DNA from: Leclercia sp. AS011
GTDB taxonomy: Bacteria > Pseudomonadota > Gammaproteobacteria > Enterobacterales > Enterobacteriaceae
Direction of reading: 5' to 3'
Length of the DNA stretch: 64,000 nucleotides
NCBI RefSeq assembly: GCF_037152535.1
Contig: NZ_JBBCMA010000001.1
Coordinates: forward strand, 744,001 to 808,000
A program made the translations under genes and the position numbers. How positions within the stretch are numbered: the stretch's first letter is position 1; each line of letters opens with the position of its first letter. Below are positions 1-9,015 of this stretch, piece after piece. The notes below the pieces were generated by a model, which was not told where the DNA came from, searched no databases, and saw only the letters and a list, made by a program, of their open reading frames with translations.

Positions 1-262
1 GGCGATTGGCGCGAAGCGGGTGTATGTGATGACCGAACATCTGACCCGCCAGGGCGAGTGCAAGATCGTTAAAGCCTGTACCTATCCGCTGACCGGCATG
101 GCCTGCATCGACCGGATCTACACCGACATGGCGGTGATGGATATCACGGCGGACGGCATTGTGGTGCGCGAGCTGTTTGGCGACGTGACGGCGGAATACC
201 TCCAGTCCGTCACCCCGGTGGCGCTGACCTTTGCCCTTAACCCCGAAACCGAGGAGGCGTGA
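1..262 (+). CDS. pcaJ: 3-oxoadipate CoA-transferase subunit B, C-terminal part (truncated by window edge)
   Basis: Only the last ~86 codons are present; the open frame starts at base 2 and ends with TGA at 260-262. The product would be the beta subunit of the CoA-transferase that activates 3-oxoadipate with succinyl-CoA, the penultimate step of the beta-ketoadipate pathway, in the cytoplasm. The visible tail (around LTGMACIDRIYTD and ITADGIVVRELFGDVTAEY) resembles the C-terminus of PcaJ/ScoB-type subunits. It is followed without a gap by the enol-lactone hydrolase gene (ATG at 263), so it belongs to the same operon. The name catJ would be equally valid, because the downstream genes are of the catechol branch. 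The active-site glutamate region lies outside the window and cannot be checked. Confidence 0.8.
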   Translation, partial: AIGAKRVYVMTEHLTRQGECKIVKACTYPLTGMACIDRIYTDMAVMDITADGIVVRELFGDVTAEYLQSVTPVALTFALNPETEEA

Positions 263-1036
263 ATGGATCTGGAATATCGCCTCGATGGCCCGGAGCAGGC
301 CCCGGTGCTGGTGCTTTCTAACTCGCTGGGCACCCGCTGGCAGATGTGGCAGCCGCAGATGGCCGACTTCACGCAACACTTCCGCGTGCTGCGCTACAAC
401 ACCCGCGGGCACGGGCGCTCGCCGCTTCCGCCAGGGGGCATCACCCTCGAGTCGCTGGGTAAGGACGCGATCGCTCTGCTGGATCATCTGGATATCGAGC
501 GCGCCTTTTTCTGCGGCATCTCCCTGGGCGGTATGACCGGGATGTGGCTCAACCGCCACGCCCCGTCACGCTTCCCGCGCATCGTGGTCGCCAATACCGC
601 GGCGAAGATCGGCGAGGCGAAAGGCTGGTTGCAGCGCGCCGCCACCGTGCGTCAGCAGGGGATGGCCCCGGTGGCCAGCACCGCGGCGGATCGCTGGTTC
701 ACCCCGGCTTATCGCCAGCAGAACCCCGGCACAGTTCAGCTGCTGATTGACGATCTCGCCGATACCTCACCCGAAGGCTACGCCGCCTGTTGCGAAGCGC
801 TGGCCGCGGCGGATCTGCGCGATGAGGTCGCCGCCATGCTGCGCCCGATGCTGGTGATTGCCGGAGCAGAGGATCCGGTCACAACCGTGCAGGATGCCGG
901 GTGGCTTGCCGCCCAGGCGAAGCAGACCGAATGCGTCGTCTTGCCCGCCTCACACCTGTCGAACCTGGCCTGCCCGGACGCCTTTAATCAGCATGTGCTG
1001 ACCTTTTCAGGAGCATTACATGACCATCACCATTGA
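263..1036 (+). CDS. pcaD: 3-oxoadipate enol-lactonase (alpha/beta hydrolase)
   Basis: A 257-residue alpha/beta hydrolase expected to open 3-oxoadipate enol-lactone to 3-oxoadipate, between CatC and the CoA-transferase. The nucleophile elbow GISLGG places the serine at residue 87. Plausible acid and base are D204 (GAEDP) and H231 (ASHLSN), giving a normal catalytic triad. The length is normal for PcaD without a fused decarboxylase domain. The ATG at 263 directly follows the pcaJ stop, with GAGGAG at 251-256 as ribosome binding site. The 3' end overlaps catB by 17 bases, which supports translational coupling. Another lactonase of the family is possible from sequence alone, but the neighbours make this role secure. 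Confidence 0.88.
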   Translation: MDLEYRLDGPEQAPVLVLSNSLGTRWQMWQPQMADFTQHFRVLRYNTRGHGRSPLPPGGITLESLGKDAIALLDHLDIERAFFCGISLGGMTGMWLNRHAPSRFPRIVVANTAAKIGEAKGWLQRAATVRQQGMAPVASTAADRWFTPAYRQQNPGTVQLLIDDLADTSPEGYAACCEALAAADLRDEVAAMLRPMLVIAGAEDPVTTVQDAGWLAAQAKQTECVVLPASHLSNLACPDAFNQHVLTFSGALHDHHH

Positions 1037-2135
1037 ATCCCTGGCCTGCTGGCTGGTGGATATCCCGACCATTCGCCCGCACAAGCTGTCGATGGCGACC
1101 ATGGGGTGCCAGACGCTGACTATCGTCCGCATGGCGTGCGCGAACGGCATCACCGGCTGGGGCGAAGCCACCACCATCGGCGGCCTGAGCTACGGCGCCG
1201 AAAGCCCGGAGGCGATCAAATCTGCCATTGAAACCTATCTGTCCCCGCTGCTGTGCGGCCAGTCGTTCCACGGCGTGGCCGACCTGGCGGAGAAGATGAA
1301 CGCCAGCGTGAAGGGCAACACCTTTGCCAAATCCGCCCTCGAAACCGCGTTTCTTGATGCCCAGGGCAAGGCGCTCGGCCTGCCGGTGAGTTCGCTGCTG
1401 GGCGGGGCGCTGACTCAGCGCCTGCCGGTGCTGTGGACCCTGGCGAGCGGCGACACGCAAAAAGACATCGAAGAGGGCCAACGCCTGCTGGCGGAAGGGC
1501 GGCACAACACCTTCAAGCTGAAGATCGGGGCCCGCGGGCTGGATGTGGACGTTCGCCACGCCCTGGCGATCAAAGCCGCGCTGGGGGATGAGGTTAGCGT
1601 ACGGGTCGACGTCAACCAGGCCTGGGATCTGACGACCGCCATCAAAGGGATGACCCGGCTACAGGACGGCGGCATCGACCTGGTGGAACAGCCGATACCG
1701 CTGTGGGATCGCCAGGGGCTTATCACCCTCAGCCAGCGTTTTGCGGTGCCAATTCTGGCCGACGAAGCGGTGGCGACCAGCCATGACGGCTACGCCCTGG
1801 CGAGCGGCGGTTTTACCGGCGCGTATGCCCTGAAGATCGCCAAAGCGGGCGGCCCGGCGCAGGCCCTCAAGCTGGCGCACGTGGCGCAGGCGGCGGGCGT
1901 GGCGCTGTATGGCGGCACCATGCTGGAGGGCACCCTCGGCACGGTGGCCTCGTTGCACGCCTGGTCGACGGTGAAAATGCAGTGGGGCACCGAGATGTTC
2001 GGCCCGCTGCTGCTGAAGGATGACATCGTGGTACGTCCGCTGGCGTTCAGCCAGGGCGAAGTGACGTTACCGCAGGGGCCTGGATTGGGCGTCGATATCG
2101 ACGAAGACAAGCTGCGTCATTACGCACGTAACTAA
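1020..2135 (+). CDS. catB: Muconate cycloisomerase (cis,cis-muconate lactonizing enzyme)
   Basis: A 371-residue enolase-superfamily enzyme that converts cis,cis-muconate to muconolactone in the catechol branch. The superfamily residues are visible: a K-x-K motif at 166-168 (KLK), metal ligands at D197 (RVDVNQ), E223 (VEQP) and D248 (ADEA), and the opposite-face lysine K272 (LKIAKAGG). This pattern fits the muconate-lactonizing subgroup. Translation starts at the ATG at 1020, inside the end of pcaD, with AGGAG just upstream (1010-1014). catC follows after 11 bases. Related dipeptide epimerases share the fold, but the cat context settles the assignment. Confidence 0.93.
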   Translation: MTITIESLACWLVDIPTIRPHKLSMATMGCQTLTIVRMACANGITGWGEATTIGGLSYGAESPEAIKSAIETYLSPLLCGQSFHGVADLAEKMNASVKGNTFAKSALETAFLDAQGKALGLPVSSLLGGALTQRLPVLWTLASGDTQKDIEEGQRLLAEGRHNTFKLKIGARGLDVDVRHALAIKAALGDEVSVRVDVNQAWDLTTAIKGMTRLQDGGIDLVEQPIPLWDRQGLITLSQRFAVPILADEAVATSHDGYALASGGFTGAYALKIAKAGGPAQALKLAHVAQAAGVALYGGTMLEGTLGTVASLHAWSTVKMQWGTEMFGPLLLKDDIVVRPLAFSQGEVTLPQGPGLGVDIDEDKLRHYARN

Positions 2136-2146
2136 AGGAAAACGCG

Positions 2147-2434
2147 ATGCTTTTTAAAGTGGAAATGACGGTCAACATCCCGTCGTCGCTGCCTGCGGCA
2201 GAAGTTGACGCGATCAAAGCGAAAGAGAAATCCTACTCCCAGCGCTTACAGCGCGAAGGCAAATGGCCGCACATCTGGCGCGTGGTCGGGCAGTACGCCA
2301 ACGTCAGCATTTTTGACGTGGCGGACAACCAGGAGCTGCACGACATCCTGACCGCGCTGCCGCTCTACCCGTGGATGGAGATCAGCGTGCAGCCCCTGTG
2401 CATGCATCCGTCCTCCATTCATAACGAACACTAA
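2147..2434 (+). CDS. catC: Muconolactone delta-isomerase
   Basis: A 95-residue protein of the normal length for CatC, which forms a homodecamer and shifts the double bond of muconolactone to give 3-oxoadipate enol-lactone. The N-terminus MLFKVEMTVNIP and the central stretch KEKSYSQRLQREGKWPHIWRV are typical of the family. AAGGAAA precedes the ATG at 2147. It sits between catB and catA, so the four cat/pca enzymes after ring cleavage are encoded in one transcription unit. A gap of 47 bases separates it from catA. Confidence 0.95.
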   Translation: MLFKVEMTVNIPSSLPAAEVDAIKAKEKSYSQRLQREGKWPHIWRVVGQYANVSIFDVADNQELHDILTALPLYPWMEISVQPLCMHPSSIHNEH

Positions 2435-2481
2435 TCGTCGCAATAACTACAACAAACGTACCCTACAAAGAGGAAGATGCA

Positions 2482-3408
2482 ATGTCTCAGAATCCTGTAC
2501 ACCAGACCGAACTGGACACCTTACTGGCGATCAGCAGCGGCTTAAACTCCACCGGCGGCAACGATCGGCTGAAAAACATCATGCACCAGTTGCTGAGCGA
2601 CCTGTGCAAGACCATCAAGCAGTTCGACGTGACCGACGAAGAGTTCTGGGTGGCGGTGAACTACCTTAACGAGCTGGGCGGACGCCAGGAAGCGGCGCTG
2701 CTGGCAGCCGGTCTGGGCCTGGAGCACTATCTGGATATGCGTGCCGACGAGAAAGAGGCCGCATCCGGCGAGAACCAGGGTACCCCGCGCACCATCGAAG
2801 GCCCGCTGTATGTGGCGAATGCGCCCCTGAGCGAGGGTTTTGCCCGCATGGACGACGGCAAGGAGCAGGCGGAAACCATGTGGCTGCAGGGCCAGGTGAC
2901 CGATCTGCAGGGTAAGCCTGTCGCCGGGGCGATCGTGGACATCTGGCACGCCAATACCCTCGGCGGCTACTCGTTCTTCGACCAGTCCCAGAGCGAATAC
3001 AACCTGCGCCGCCGCGTGCGTACCGGTGATGACGGTCGCTATGCGGTGCGCAGCATCGTGCCGTGCGGCTACGGCTGTCCGCCGGATGGCCCAACCCAGA
3101 AACTGCTGACTGCCATTGGTCGCCACGGCAACCGCCCGGCACACGTGCATTTCTTCGTGTCGGCACCGGGGTATAAACACCTGACCACCCAGATCAACCT
3201 GAACGGCGATGAGTACCTGTGGGATGACTTTGCCTTTGCGACGCGTGCGGAACTGATTGCGGATCCGGTGAAGATTACCGATGCGGCGGTGGCGAGGGCG
3301 CGGGATCTTGACGGGGAGCATACGGAGGTGAACTTTAGTTTTACGCTGGTGGAAACTGCTGAAAGTAATGAAGAGCAGAGAGGGAAGCGGGCACGGGTTA
3401 TGGAGTGA
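2482..3408 (+). CDS. catA: Catechol 1,2-dioxygenase (intradiol ring cleavage)
   Basis: A 308-residue non-haem Fe(III) intradiol dioxygenase that opens catechol to cis,cis-muconate. The expected four iron ligands are visible: Y163 (GGYSFF), Y197 (CGYGCP), H221 and H223 (RPAHVHFF), matching the Tyr-Tyr-His-His set known from Acinetobacter CatA (164/200/224/226). The N-terminal helical dimerisation domain is present (about residues 1-100). AGAGGAAG lies just before the ATG at 2482. It is the last gene of the operon and is followed by a strong terminator at 3428. The C-terminal ~20 residues (ESNEEQRGKRARVME) are charged and probably a variable tail. Confidence 0.96.
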   Translation: MSQNPVHQTELDTLLAISSGLNSTGGNDRLKNIMHQLLSDLCKTIKQFDVTDEEFWVAVNYLNELGGRQEAALLAAGLGLEHYLDMRADEKEAASGENQGTPRTIEGPLYVANAPLSEGFARMDDGKEQAETMWLQGQVTDLQGKPVAGAIVDIWHANTLGGYSFFDQSQSEYNLRRRVRTGDDGRYAVRSIVPCGYGCPPDGPTQKLLTAIGRHGNRPAHVHFFVSAPGYKHLTTQINLNGDEYLWDDFAFATRAELIADPVKITDAAVARARDLDGEHTEVNFSFTLVETAESNEEQRGKRARVME

Positions 3409-3427
3409 TCGTTAGAGATTGATTGGG

Positions 3428-3459
3428 TCGGGACCGCCTGGCGGTCCCGATTTTTTATT
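3428..3459 (+). terminator. Rho-independent terminator of the cat operon
   Basis: A 10-bp perfect stem (3428-3437 with 3441-3450, TCGGGACCGC/GCGGTCCCGA) with a 3-base loop is followed by six T and then ATTT. It lies 20 bases after the catA stop. Confidence 0.95.
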
Positions 3460-4173
3460 TCAAAGTCGTATCCCGGATATTACCGAGTGTTGAAATGTCT
3501 GGTTTGACAATCTGCTTTGTGCCAGGGGCATACATTGTTTAACCACGAAGCCAGGGAGTTTTCGTAAGCCCTGTGAGCAACCTTTCAGGGCTAAGCAGAC
3601 GAGTAACTGTTTGTCCCCAGGGCTCTATGCGAATAACTTCCGCTCCTCGCCCATATGGGACAACCATAATTACATCTCCTGACCCGATGGAGAGTGAACA
3701 TGACAATAACCACCGGAACAAAAGCCGCATTATCGGCCAGAAACGGCCTGTTCACTTTGAACTGACTAAGTGAACCAGAGAGTCTGCCATCCGCCAGAAA
3801 ACGCTTTATAACAGTCTTGCTTTGCCATACATCGTCATTTCCTTTCAGGACAACGACATTCTCTTGAGTCACCGAACAATCAACACCTCCCTCTGCCACT
3901 TTTCGCTAGTGAGATATTATCCACTGCCTTATCGAATATTCCGTCAATAATGTTTTTACCTACTCAGCCTGTATTTGAGTTAAGTGAATTTATCGTCTCA
4001 ATTAATGATGTTTTACAGCTTTTATTACACGATTACACATATTGACATGAATGTTGCCTATCGGTAATTATTACGTAAAACAATAAGTATTTTCTTATTT
4101 GTACTTGCTATTCCGGCCGTGCCATTTATCAAATCATTGTTATGTCGGGATAACCTGAGAAAAATCGTGATCG
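3460..4173. other. AT-rich gap between the cat operon and the secretion operon
   Basis: 714 bases without a secure gene. The part from about 3900 is markedly richer in A+T than both flanking operons. The possible broken gene at 3539-3899 is listed separately. The promoter of the downstream secretion operon should lie at about 3900-4170, but I see no single convincing -35/-10 pair. AT-rich DNA in front of a large adhesin operon is the usual setting for H-NS silencing (inference). Confidence 0.6.
3539..3899 (-). pseudogene. Possible frameshifted remnant gene (unrecognised)
   Basis: Two minus-strand open frames overlap here: 3591-3899 (102 codons) and 3539-3730 (63 codons). The first half of the upstream frame (ENVVVLKGNDDVWQSK and following) and the second half of the downstream frame (GSGDVIMVVPYGRGAEVIRI) look protein-like. 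The remainder of each frame is poor in comparison, as if a single frameshift near 3690-3720 broke one gene. I do not recognise the product. No clear ribosome binding site precedes 3899. It may equally be chance open frames in a gap. Confidence 0.25.
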
Positions 4174-5550
4174 GTGGGCCTTTTACTCTTTCTTAAATAC
4201 AGGGCTCTTCAGACAATGGGGTTTCTTCCAGGTCGACACGTTTGTCACATCCTTTCGGCATTCATACTTTCTTTACCCTTTGTCATTCCTGCAACGATGG
4301 CTCAGGCGAGGGAACCTTCGTCTTCCTCGCCGGGCGGTTTGTTTGCCGCACTGCGGAGCACAATGCTCCATCACCCCGGTCTGGCCAGTCAGCAGGCTCT
4401 TGTGCGTTCCAAAGAGGCCAGCGCCGACAGCGCCCGTGCGGCACGTTTGCCCACGCTTGGGGCCAGCGCAGGGACGGGGCAAATCTCGGGTTACAATGAT
4501 TCCAGTACGACCACGCTGAGCGTATCGCAACCGCTATGGGCTTTTGGGCGTATCGACAGTGCCATTGACTACGCCGACAACGACACCCTCGCTCAGCAAG
4601 CCACGGCCTGGGCTACCCGTCGTGAATTGCTGGAAGAGACCGCAGTGGCCTACGCCAATGTGCAGGGTGTTCGCGAACGTCTTGCCGTTGCTGAATCGAA
4701 CGTTAGCAACCATCAGGCGTTGCAGGAACAGATCCAGCGCCGTGCGCAGGGGGGACTGGCGTCTTCGGCTGATGTCAGCCTGGCGAAGGCCCGGTTGTTA
4801 CAGGCACGTTCCTCGTTCGAACAGGCCAAATCGGACCTGATTACCGCCGAGTCCACGCTGTTATCTTTAACTCAGGAGCCGATCGCCAGCGAACTGCCGG
4901 TTCCTGTGAGCGTTCTCCAGTTACCTGCCGACCGGTCTGTACAGGAACAAATCCTTGCGCAGAGTGCTACCGTGCGTGCCCGCGAAGCGGGGGTCACGCT
5001 TGCCGAAACGGATGTAGAACGTCAGCGCACCTCATCGATGCCGACCGTGTCCCTGCAAGCCTCGCGCAACGACTACTCAGGTATCCCCAACCAGAGAAAT
5101 AACAATACGATCAATGTCGTCGTGACCGGCACGATGGAAGGACTGGGGCTGGTGACCCGCGGCCTCCAGAACGCGGCACTGGAGCGCGTGGAGTCCGCAC
5201 GACAGGATCTGGCCCAACAACGCCACAGCGAAGACATTCAGACCCGCCAACTGCTTGATCAGCGTGATGCTAACCAGACGCTGATAGCCGGTTATGAGCA
5301 GTCCGTCATTGAACTCAGCGACACGCTGGCATCGTTCCGACGCCAGTACGAATCAGGTTACAAGAGCTGGCTGGATGTCCTCAACGCCGTGCGCGAATTA
5401 ACCGAACAACAACAAGCGCTGGTATCGGTACGATCGGCATGGCGGGTGGACTCTCTGCGCCTGGCCGCCCGCACGGGACGTATGGACGATACCTCTGGCG
5501 CCCTGCCCACGGGCACACAATTAGCTAACACGTCTGCGAGCCATCCCTGA
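4174..5550 (+). CDS. TolC-family outer-membrane channel of a type I secretion system
   Basis: A protein of up to 458 residues with the composition of a TolC/LapE-type outer-membrane efflux protein: long alpha-helical, Gln/Ala-rich segments in two halves (about 55-250 and 260-440), each with a beta-like strand segment. The longest frame starts at GTG 4174. ATG 4216 gives a better N-terminus, MGFLPGRHVCHILSAF with a hydrophobic core and a cleavage site near MAQA-REP, that is, a signal peptide. Neither start has a strong ribosome binding site. The stop TGA (5548-5550) shares its last base with the ATG of the exporter gene. It is the first gene of a five-gene operon and would form the exit duct for the giant adhesin. 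Confidence 0.88.
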   Translation: MGLLLFLKYRALQTMGFLPGRHVCHILSAFILSLPFVIPATMAQAREPSSSSPGGLFAALRSTMLHHPGLASQQALVRSKEASADSARAARLPTLGASAGTGQISGYNDSSTTTLSVSQPLWAFGRIDSAIDYADNDTLAQQATAWATRRELLEETAVAYANVQGVRERLAVAESNVSNHQALQEQIQRRAQGGLASSADVSLAKARLLQARSSFEQAKSDLITAESTLLSLTQEPIASELPVPVSVLQLPADRSVQEQILAQSATVRAREAGVTLAETDVERQRTSSMPTVSLQASRNDYSGIPNQRNNNTINVVVTGTMEGLGLVTRGLQNAALERVESARQDLAQQRHSEDIQTRQLLDQRDANQTLIAGYEQSVIELSDTLASFRRQYESGYKSWLDVLNAVRELTEQQQALVSVRSAWRVDSLRLAARTGRMDDTSGALPTGTQLANTSASHP

Positions 5551-7775
5551 TGAAACCTGTTCCTCTCTCTGAATTACTGGCTTTGCTGGACACGCTACGC
5601 GCCCCGGTGAATAAAGCGGCATTAACGCAGGCGTATGCCCGCGCGCAAACCGTTCCTCCGTTAACCGAACGCCCCCAGGACCATGTGCGTAATTTACTGT
5701 CGGACGCGGGGATGAAAGACGTCCGGCTGGCGTTGCTTCCCTGGCGGCGTTTTGATCCCCGCCATCTCCCGGCTCTGATGTGGCACGAACAGACATGGTG
5801 GCTGGCCGAACGACACAGTGAGGGAGGGAACACCGATACCCTGACGCTGACCCGTGAAGGTGCCGAATCCCGAACGCTGTCGGTAGACGACATTGTGACC
5901 GGTGCGCCGGGTACGGTTACGGGTGACGAAACGGCTGTGCTGTGGTTCAGCCTGCCTTCACACGTACAGTCAGAGAACCTCGCTGAAAGCGAAAACCCGG
6001 CCATGCGCCTGGTCTGGCGAGAACTGTTGCGCGACCGCCGCTGGGTATTCCGGGTCGTCGCCGCCACGCTGCTGGTGAACATCCTGGCTATTCCCACCTC
6101 GCTCTTCGCGATGCAGGTCTACGATCGCGTGGTTCCCACTCTGGCCTGGGCAACACTGACCACGCTGGTGGTGGGGATGGTGCTGGTTGTCGGACTGGAC
6201 TGGCTGCTCAAAACACTGCGTGCCCGCGTCATGGACAGCGTTGCCAGCAGTGTCGATAAACGCCTTTCCCAGCATGTTTATGAACACCTGCTGCACCTGC
6301 AACTCGACCAGCAGCCCGGCAGTCTGGGCACGCTGGCCGCCCAGGTGGGAGCTCTGGATTCGGTACGGCAGGTTGTCTCTGCCGGCCTGGTCTTCGGTAT
6401 CGTGGATCTGCCGTTTGCCATTCTGTTTATCGGGCTTATTGGTTTGATCGGTGGACCCGTTGGCTGGGTTTACCTCGGAATGTTACCTGTCGCGCTGGCG
6501 CTTGGCCTGTTCACTCGTCTGCGCTTACGTCGTCTCACGCGCCAACAGATGCTTCGCAGCAATGAGCGTCTGGGCCTGTTGGTGGACAGTATTCGCGGTG
6601 CCGAGACGCTGCGCGCCAGCCATGCTGGCTGGCGTTTTGCCCAGGACTGGCAGACGCTCAGCAACTCCATCGCGGGCTACAGCATTCAGCAAAAATCGCT
6701 CAGCCAGTTCTGTATCACCACTACCGGCAGTCTGTCGACGCTGGCCTATGTCATGGGGATTGTGGTAGGGGTCTGGGGCGTCGAGGCTGGCTATTTGACC
6801 ACCGGGGGGATGGTCGCGTGCAGTATTCTGGGAGGACGCGTCATCGGGCCGGTGAGCCAGGGCGTTCAGTACCTGATGCAGTGGCAGCAGGTCAGAGAAG
6901 CGCTGGATATGGTGAACAACCTGCTGCGTAAACCGACGGAGCGTCGCCCGGGACAGACTCTGTTGTTGCCCGATCGCCTGCCAGAACATATCAGTGTGGA
7001 AAAGCTGCGCTTCGCCTTTCCGCAGTCTCCGGTTCAACAACTCAATATTCCCGCACTTCACTTTCACGCCGGTGAACGCGTGCTGCTGTTAGGGCCCGTT
7101 GGCGGCGGTAAATCGACGTTGCTGAAGATGCTGGCTGGGCTGTATCGCCCCAGTGAGGGCCGCGTTCGCCTGGGCGATGTCGATTTATGGGAGATTGATC
7201 CCCAGTTGGTCAGTGCTCAGGTTGGCTATCTGCCCCAGGCGGTGCAGCTCTTCAAAGGTACGCTGCGAAGCAATCTTATGCTGGCAGGTGCAGTCAGTGA
7301 TACCACGTTGACGGATGTCACCCGCGATCTGGCACTGGATCAGGTGGCTGCCAGTAATCCGCTGGGTATGGATATGGCGATCAGTGAAGGTGGCTCGGGT
7401 CTTTCTGGCGGTCAGCGCCAGCTGGTAGGCCTGGCGCGTGTGCTGATGTCGCGTCCACGTATCTGGCTTCTGGATGAACCGACGGCCTCGCTTGATGGCG
7501 AAGCGGAGGCCCGTGTCTGGAAAGCATTACAAGCCAGGCTGCAGCCAGAAGATATCCTCATCGTCGCCACACACCGTCCGATGGCTGCCGTTAATTTTGC
7601 TACCCGCGTACTGGTGGTGCAGGAAGGCACCATCGTACGTGATGGCACTCCTGACAAGCTGTTGCCAGGCCTGATGGCCCGCACTACCGGCTCGCGGCCC
7701 ACCGTTGAGGTAATGAACGTGAAAACACGTATGGCAGAAGCATCAAATACAGCAGGAGCACTTAATGGCCGTTGA
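5550..7775 (+). CDS. Type I secretion ABC exporter (LapB/BapB-like), permease fused to ATPase
   Basis: A 741-residue inner-membrane exporter. Residues 1-150 form an N-terminal domain of the size of a C39-peptidase-like domain but without the catalytic Cys region, as in exporters of large adhesins that are not cleaved on export. Residues ~165-450 hold the transmembrane domain. The nucleotide-binding domain carries Walker A GPVGGGKST (515-523), Q-loop Q563, signature LSGGQ (618-622), Walker B IWLLDE (638-643) and the ATHRP switch histidine. The gene starts at the ATG sharing its A with the preceding stop and overlaps the HlyD gene by 11 bases, so the proteins are translationally coupled. It should energise export of the adhesin encoded two genes downstream. 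Confidence 0.93.
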   Translation: MKPVPLSELLALLDTLRAPVNKAALTQAYARAQTVPPLTERPQDHVRNLLSDAGMKDVRLALLPWRRFDPRHLPALMWHEQTWWLAERHSEGGNTDTLTLTREGAESRTLSVDDIVTGAPGTVTGDETAVLWFSLPSHVQSENLAESENPAMRLVWRELLRDRRWVFRVVAATLLVNILAIPTSLFAMQVYDRVVPTLAWATLTTLVVGMVLVVGLDWLLKTLRARVMDSVASSVDKRLSQHVYEHLLHLQLDQQPGSLGTLAAQVGALDSVRQVVSAGLVFGIVDLPFAILFIGLIGLIGGPVGWVYLGMLPVALALGLFTRLRLRRLTRQQMLRSNERLGLLVDSIRGAETLRASHAGWRFAQDWQTLSNSIAGYSIQQKSLSQFCITTTGSLSTLAYVMGIVVGVWGVEAGYLTTGGMVACSILGGRVIGPVSQGVQYLMQWQQVREALDMVNNLLRKPTERRPGQTLLLPDRLPEHISVEKLRFAFPQSPVQQLNIPALHFHAGERVLLLGPVGGGKSTLLKMLAGLYRPSEGRVRLGDVDLWEIDPQLVSAQVGYLPQAVQLFKGTLRSNLMLAGAVSDTTLTDVTRDLALDQVAASNPLGMDMAISEGGSGLSGGQRQLVGLARVLMSRPRIWLLDEPTASLDGEAEARVWKALQARLQPEDILIVATHRPMAAVNFATRVLVVQEGTIVRDGTPDKLLPGLMARTTGSRPTVEVMNVKTRMAEASNTAGALNGR

Positions 7776-9015
7776 ACTGTTTGACGATGAAGTCGCTGAC
7801 GCCGCTCGCGTGCAACGGCTGGAAAACTACCACCGTAGCCGAATTTCCGCCGGACTGATCTGGAGCAGCGTCGTACTGATCCTGGGTTTTGTCATATGGG
7901 CGATGTATTTTCACATTGATGAAGTCGCCCGGGCACACGGGGAAGTTATCGCCAGCAGCCGGGTGCAGATAATCCAGACCGTGGACGGTGGCGTGCTTTC
8001 CGAGCTGCATGTCAAAGAGGGTGACCATGTTAAGGCGGGGCAGATTCTGGCTCGCCTCGACCCAACCCGCGTTGAAGCCGCGGCGGGTGAAGTGGACGCC
8101 CGTATCATCGGTCTCAGGGCGCGTATTGCCCGACTTCGCGCAGAATCAACGGGACAGTCGACTCCGCGGTTCCCCTCAGATCCCGACCCGGCATTGCGCG
8201 AGCAGGCAGACATTGAGCGCGCACTGTTTGTGCAACGTCGTCAGAGCCTGCAGGAAGATATCACCGCGCTGCAAACCGCCGTGAATTTAGCCAATCAGAA
8301 GCTCAACCTGGTGAACGGGCTTGAACGCTCCGGCGATGTCAGCACCAGCGAGCGGCTTAACGCCCAGCGCGATCTCAATGAAGCCCGTGCCCGCCTGCTG
8401 GGTCGGCGCAATAAGTTTTTGGATGACGCGCGAGCCGATCTCACCAAGGCTGAAGATGACCTGGGCCAGACACTGCAACAGATGGCCGGTCGGCGCCAGC
8501 AGGTGCACGATACGGTCTTTACAGCAATGGGGCCGGGGATAGTCAAAAACGTCCGCGTCACCACGCTGGGCGGGGTATTACGTGCCGGGGATGAGATCAT
8601 GCAGATTGTCCCGTCAGATGATGCCCTCATCATCGAGGCAAAGGTTCTGCCTGCTGATATTGCCCGCGTTCAGGTTGGGCTGCCGGCCACCGTACGCCTT
8701 GATCCCTTCGATTACACCATTTATGGCGCATTGCAGGGGGAGGTGATTTATGTGTCGGCCGACACTCTTAAGGAAAACACACCTCGTGGCGAGGAGATTT
8801 ACTACCGCGTCCATGTTCGTTTGAAAAGCCATGCAGAAGGCCAGTCAGACCCTCAGGAAGAAGGGCAGTTTGTGCGCAGTACGACGGGGCGTCAGCTTGA
8901 CATCCTGCCGGGCATGACATCCCAGCTCGACATCCGTACCGGCGATCGCACGCTGATGGACTTCTTATTAAAACCTTTACGTAAAACACTCAGTGAATCA
9001 TTCCAGGAGCGATGA
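7765..9015 (+). CDS. HlyD-family periplasmic adaptor (membrane fusion protein)
   Basis: A 416-residue adaptor linking the ABC exporter to the TolC-like duct. It has a short cytoplasmic N-terminus, one transmembrane helix (about 30-50, GLIWSSVVLILGFVIWAMYF), a lipoyl-like half-motif (GEVIASSRVQIIQTVDGGVLSEL, then VKEGDHVKAGQILARLDPTR), a long helical hairpin (about 110-240) and a C-terminal beta-barrel domain ending near QLDILPGMTSQLDIRTG, the HlyD-type signature region. GCAGGAG precedes the ATG at 7765. The stop (9013-9015) overlaps the ATG of the adhesin frame as ATGA, with AGGAG at 9005-9009. This confirms a classical type I secretion trio next to its substrate. Confidence 0.94.
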   Translation: MAVELFDDEVADAARVQRLENYHRSRISAGLIWSSVVLILGFVIWAMYFHIDEVARAHGEVIASSRVQIIQTVDGGVLSELHVKEGDHVKAGQILARLDPTRVEAAAGEVDARIIGLRARIARLRAESTGQSTPRFPSDPDPALREQADIERALFVQRRQSLQEDITALQTAVNLANQKLNLVNGLERSGDVSTSERLNAQRDLNEARARLLGRRNKFLDDARADLTKAEDDLGQTLQQMAGRRQQVHDTVFTAMGPGIVKNVRVTTLGGVLRAGDEIMQIVPSDDALIIEAKVLPADIARVQVGLPATVRLDPFDYTIYGALQGEVIYVSADTLKENTPRGEEIYYRVHVRLKSHAEGQSDPQEEGQFVRSTTGRQLDILPGMTSQLDIRTGDRTLMDFLLKPLRKTLSESFQER

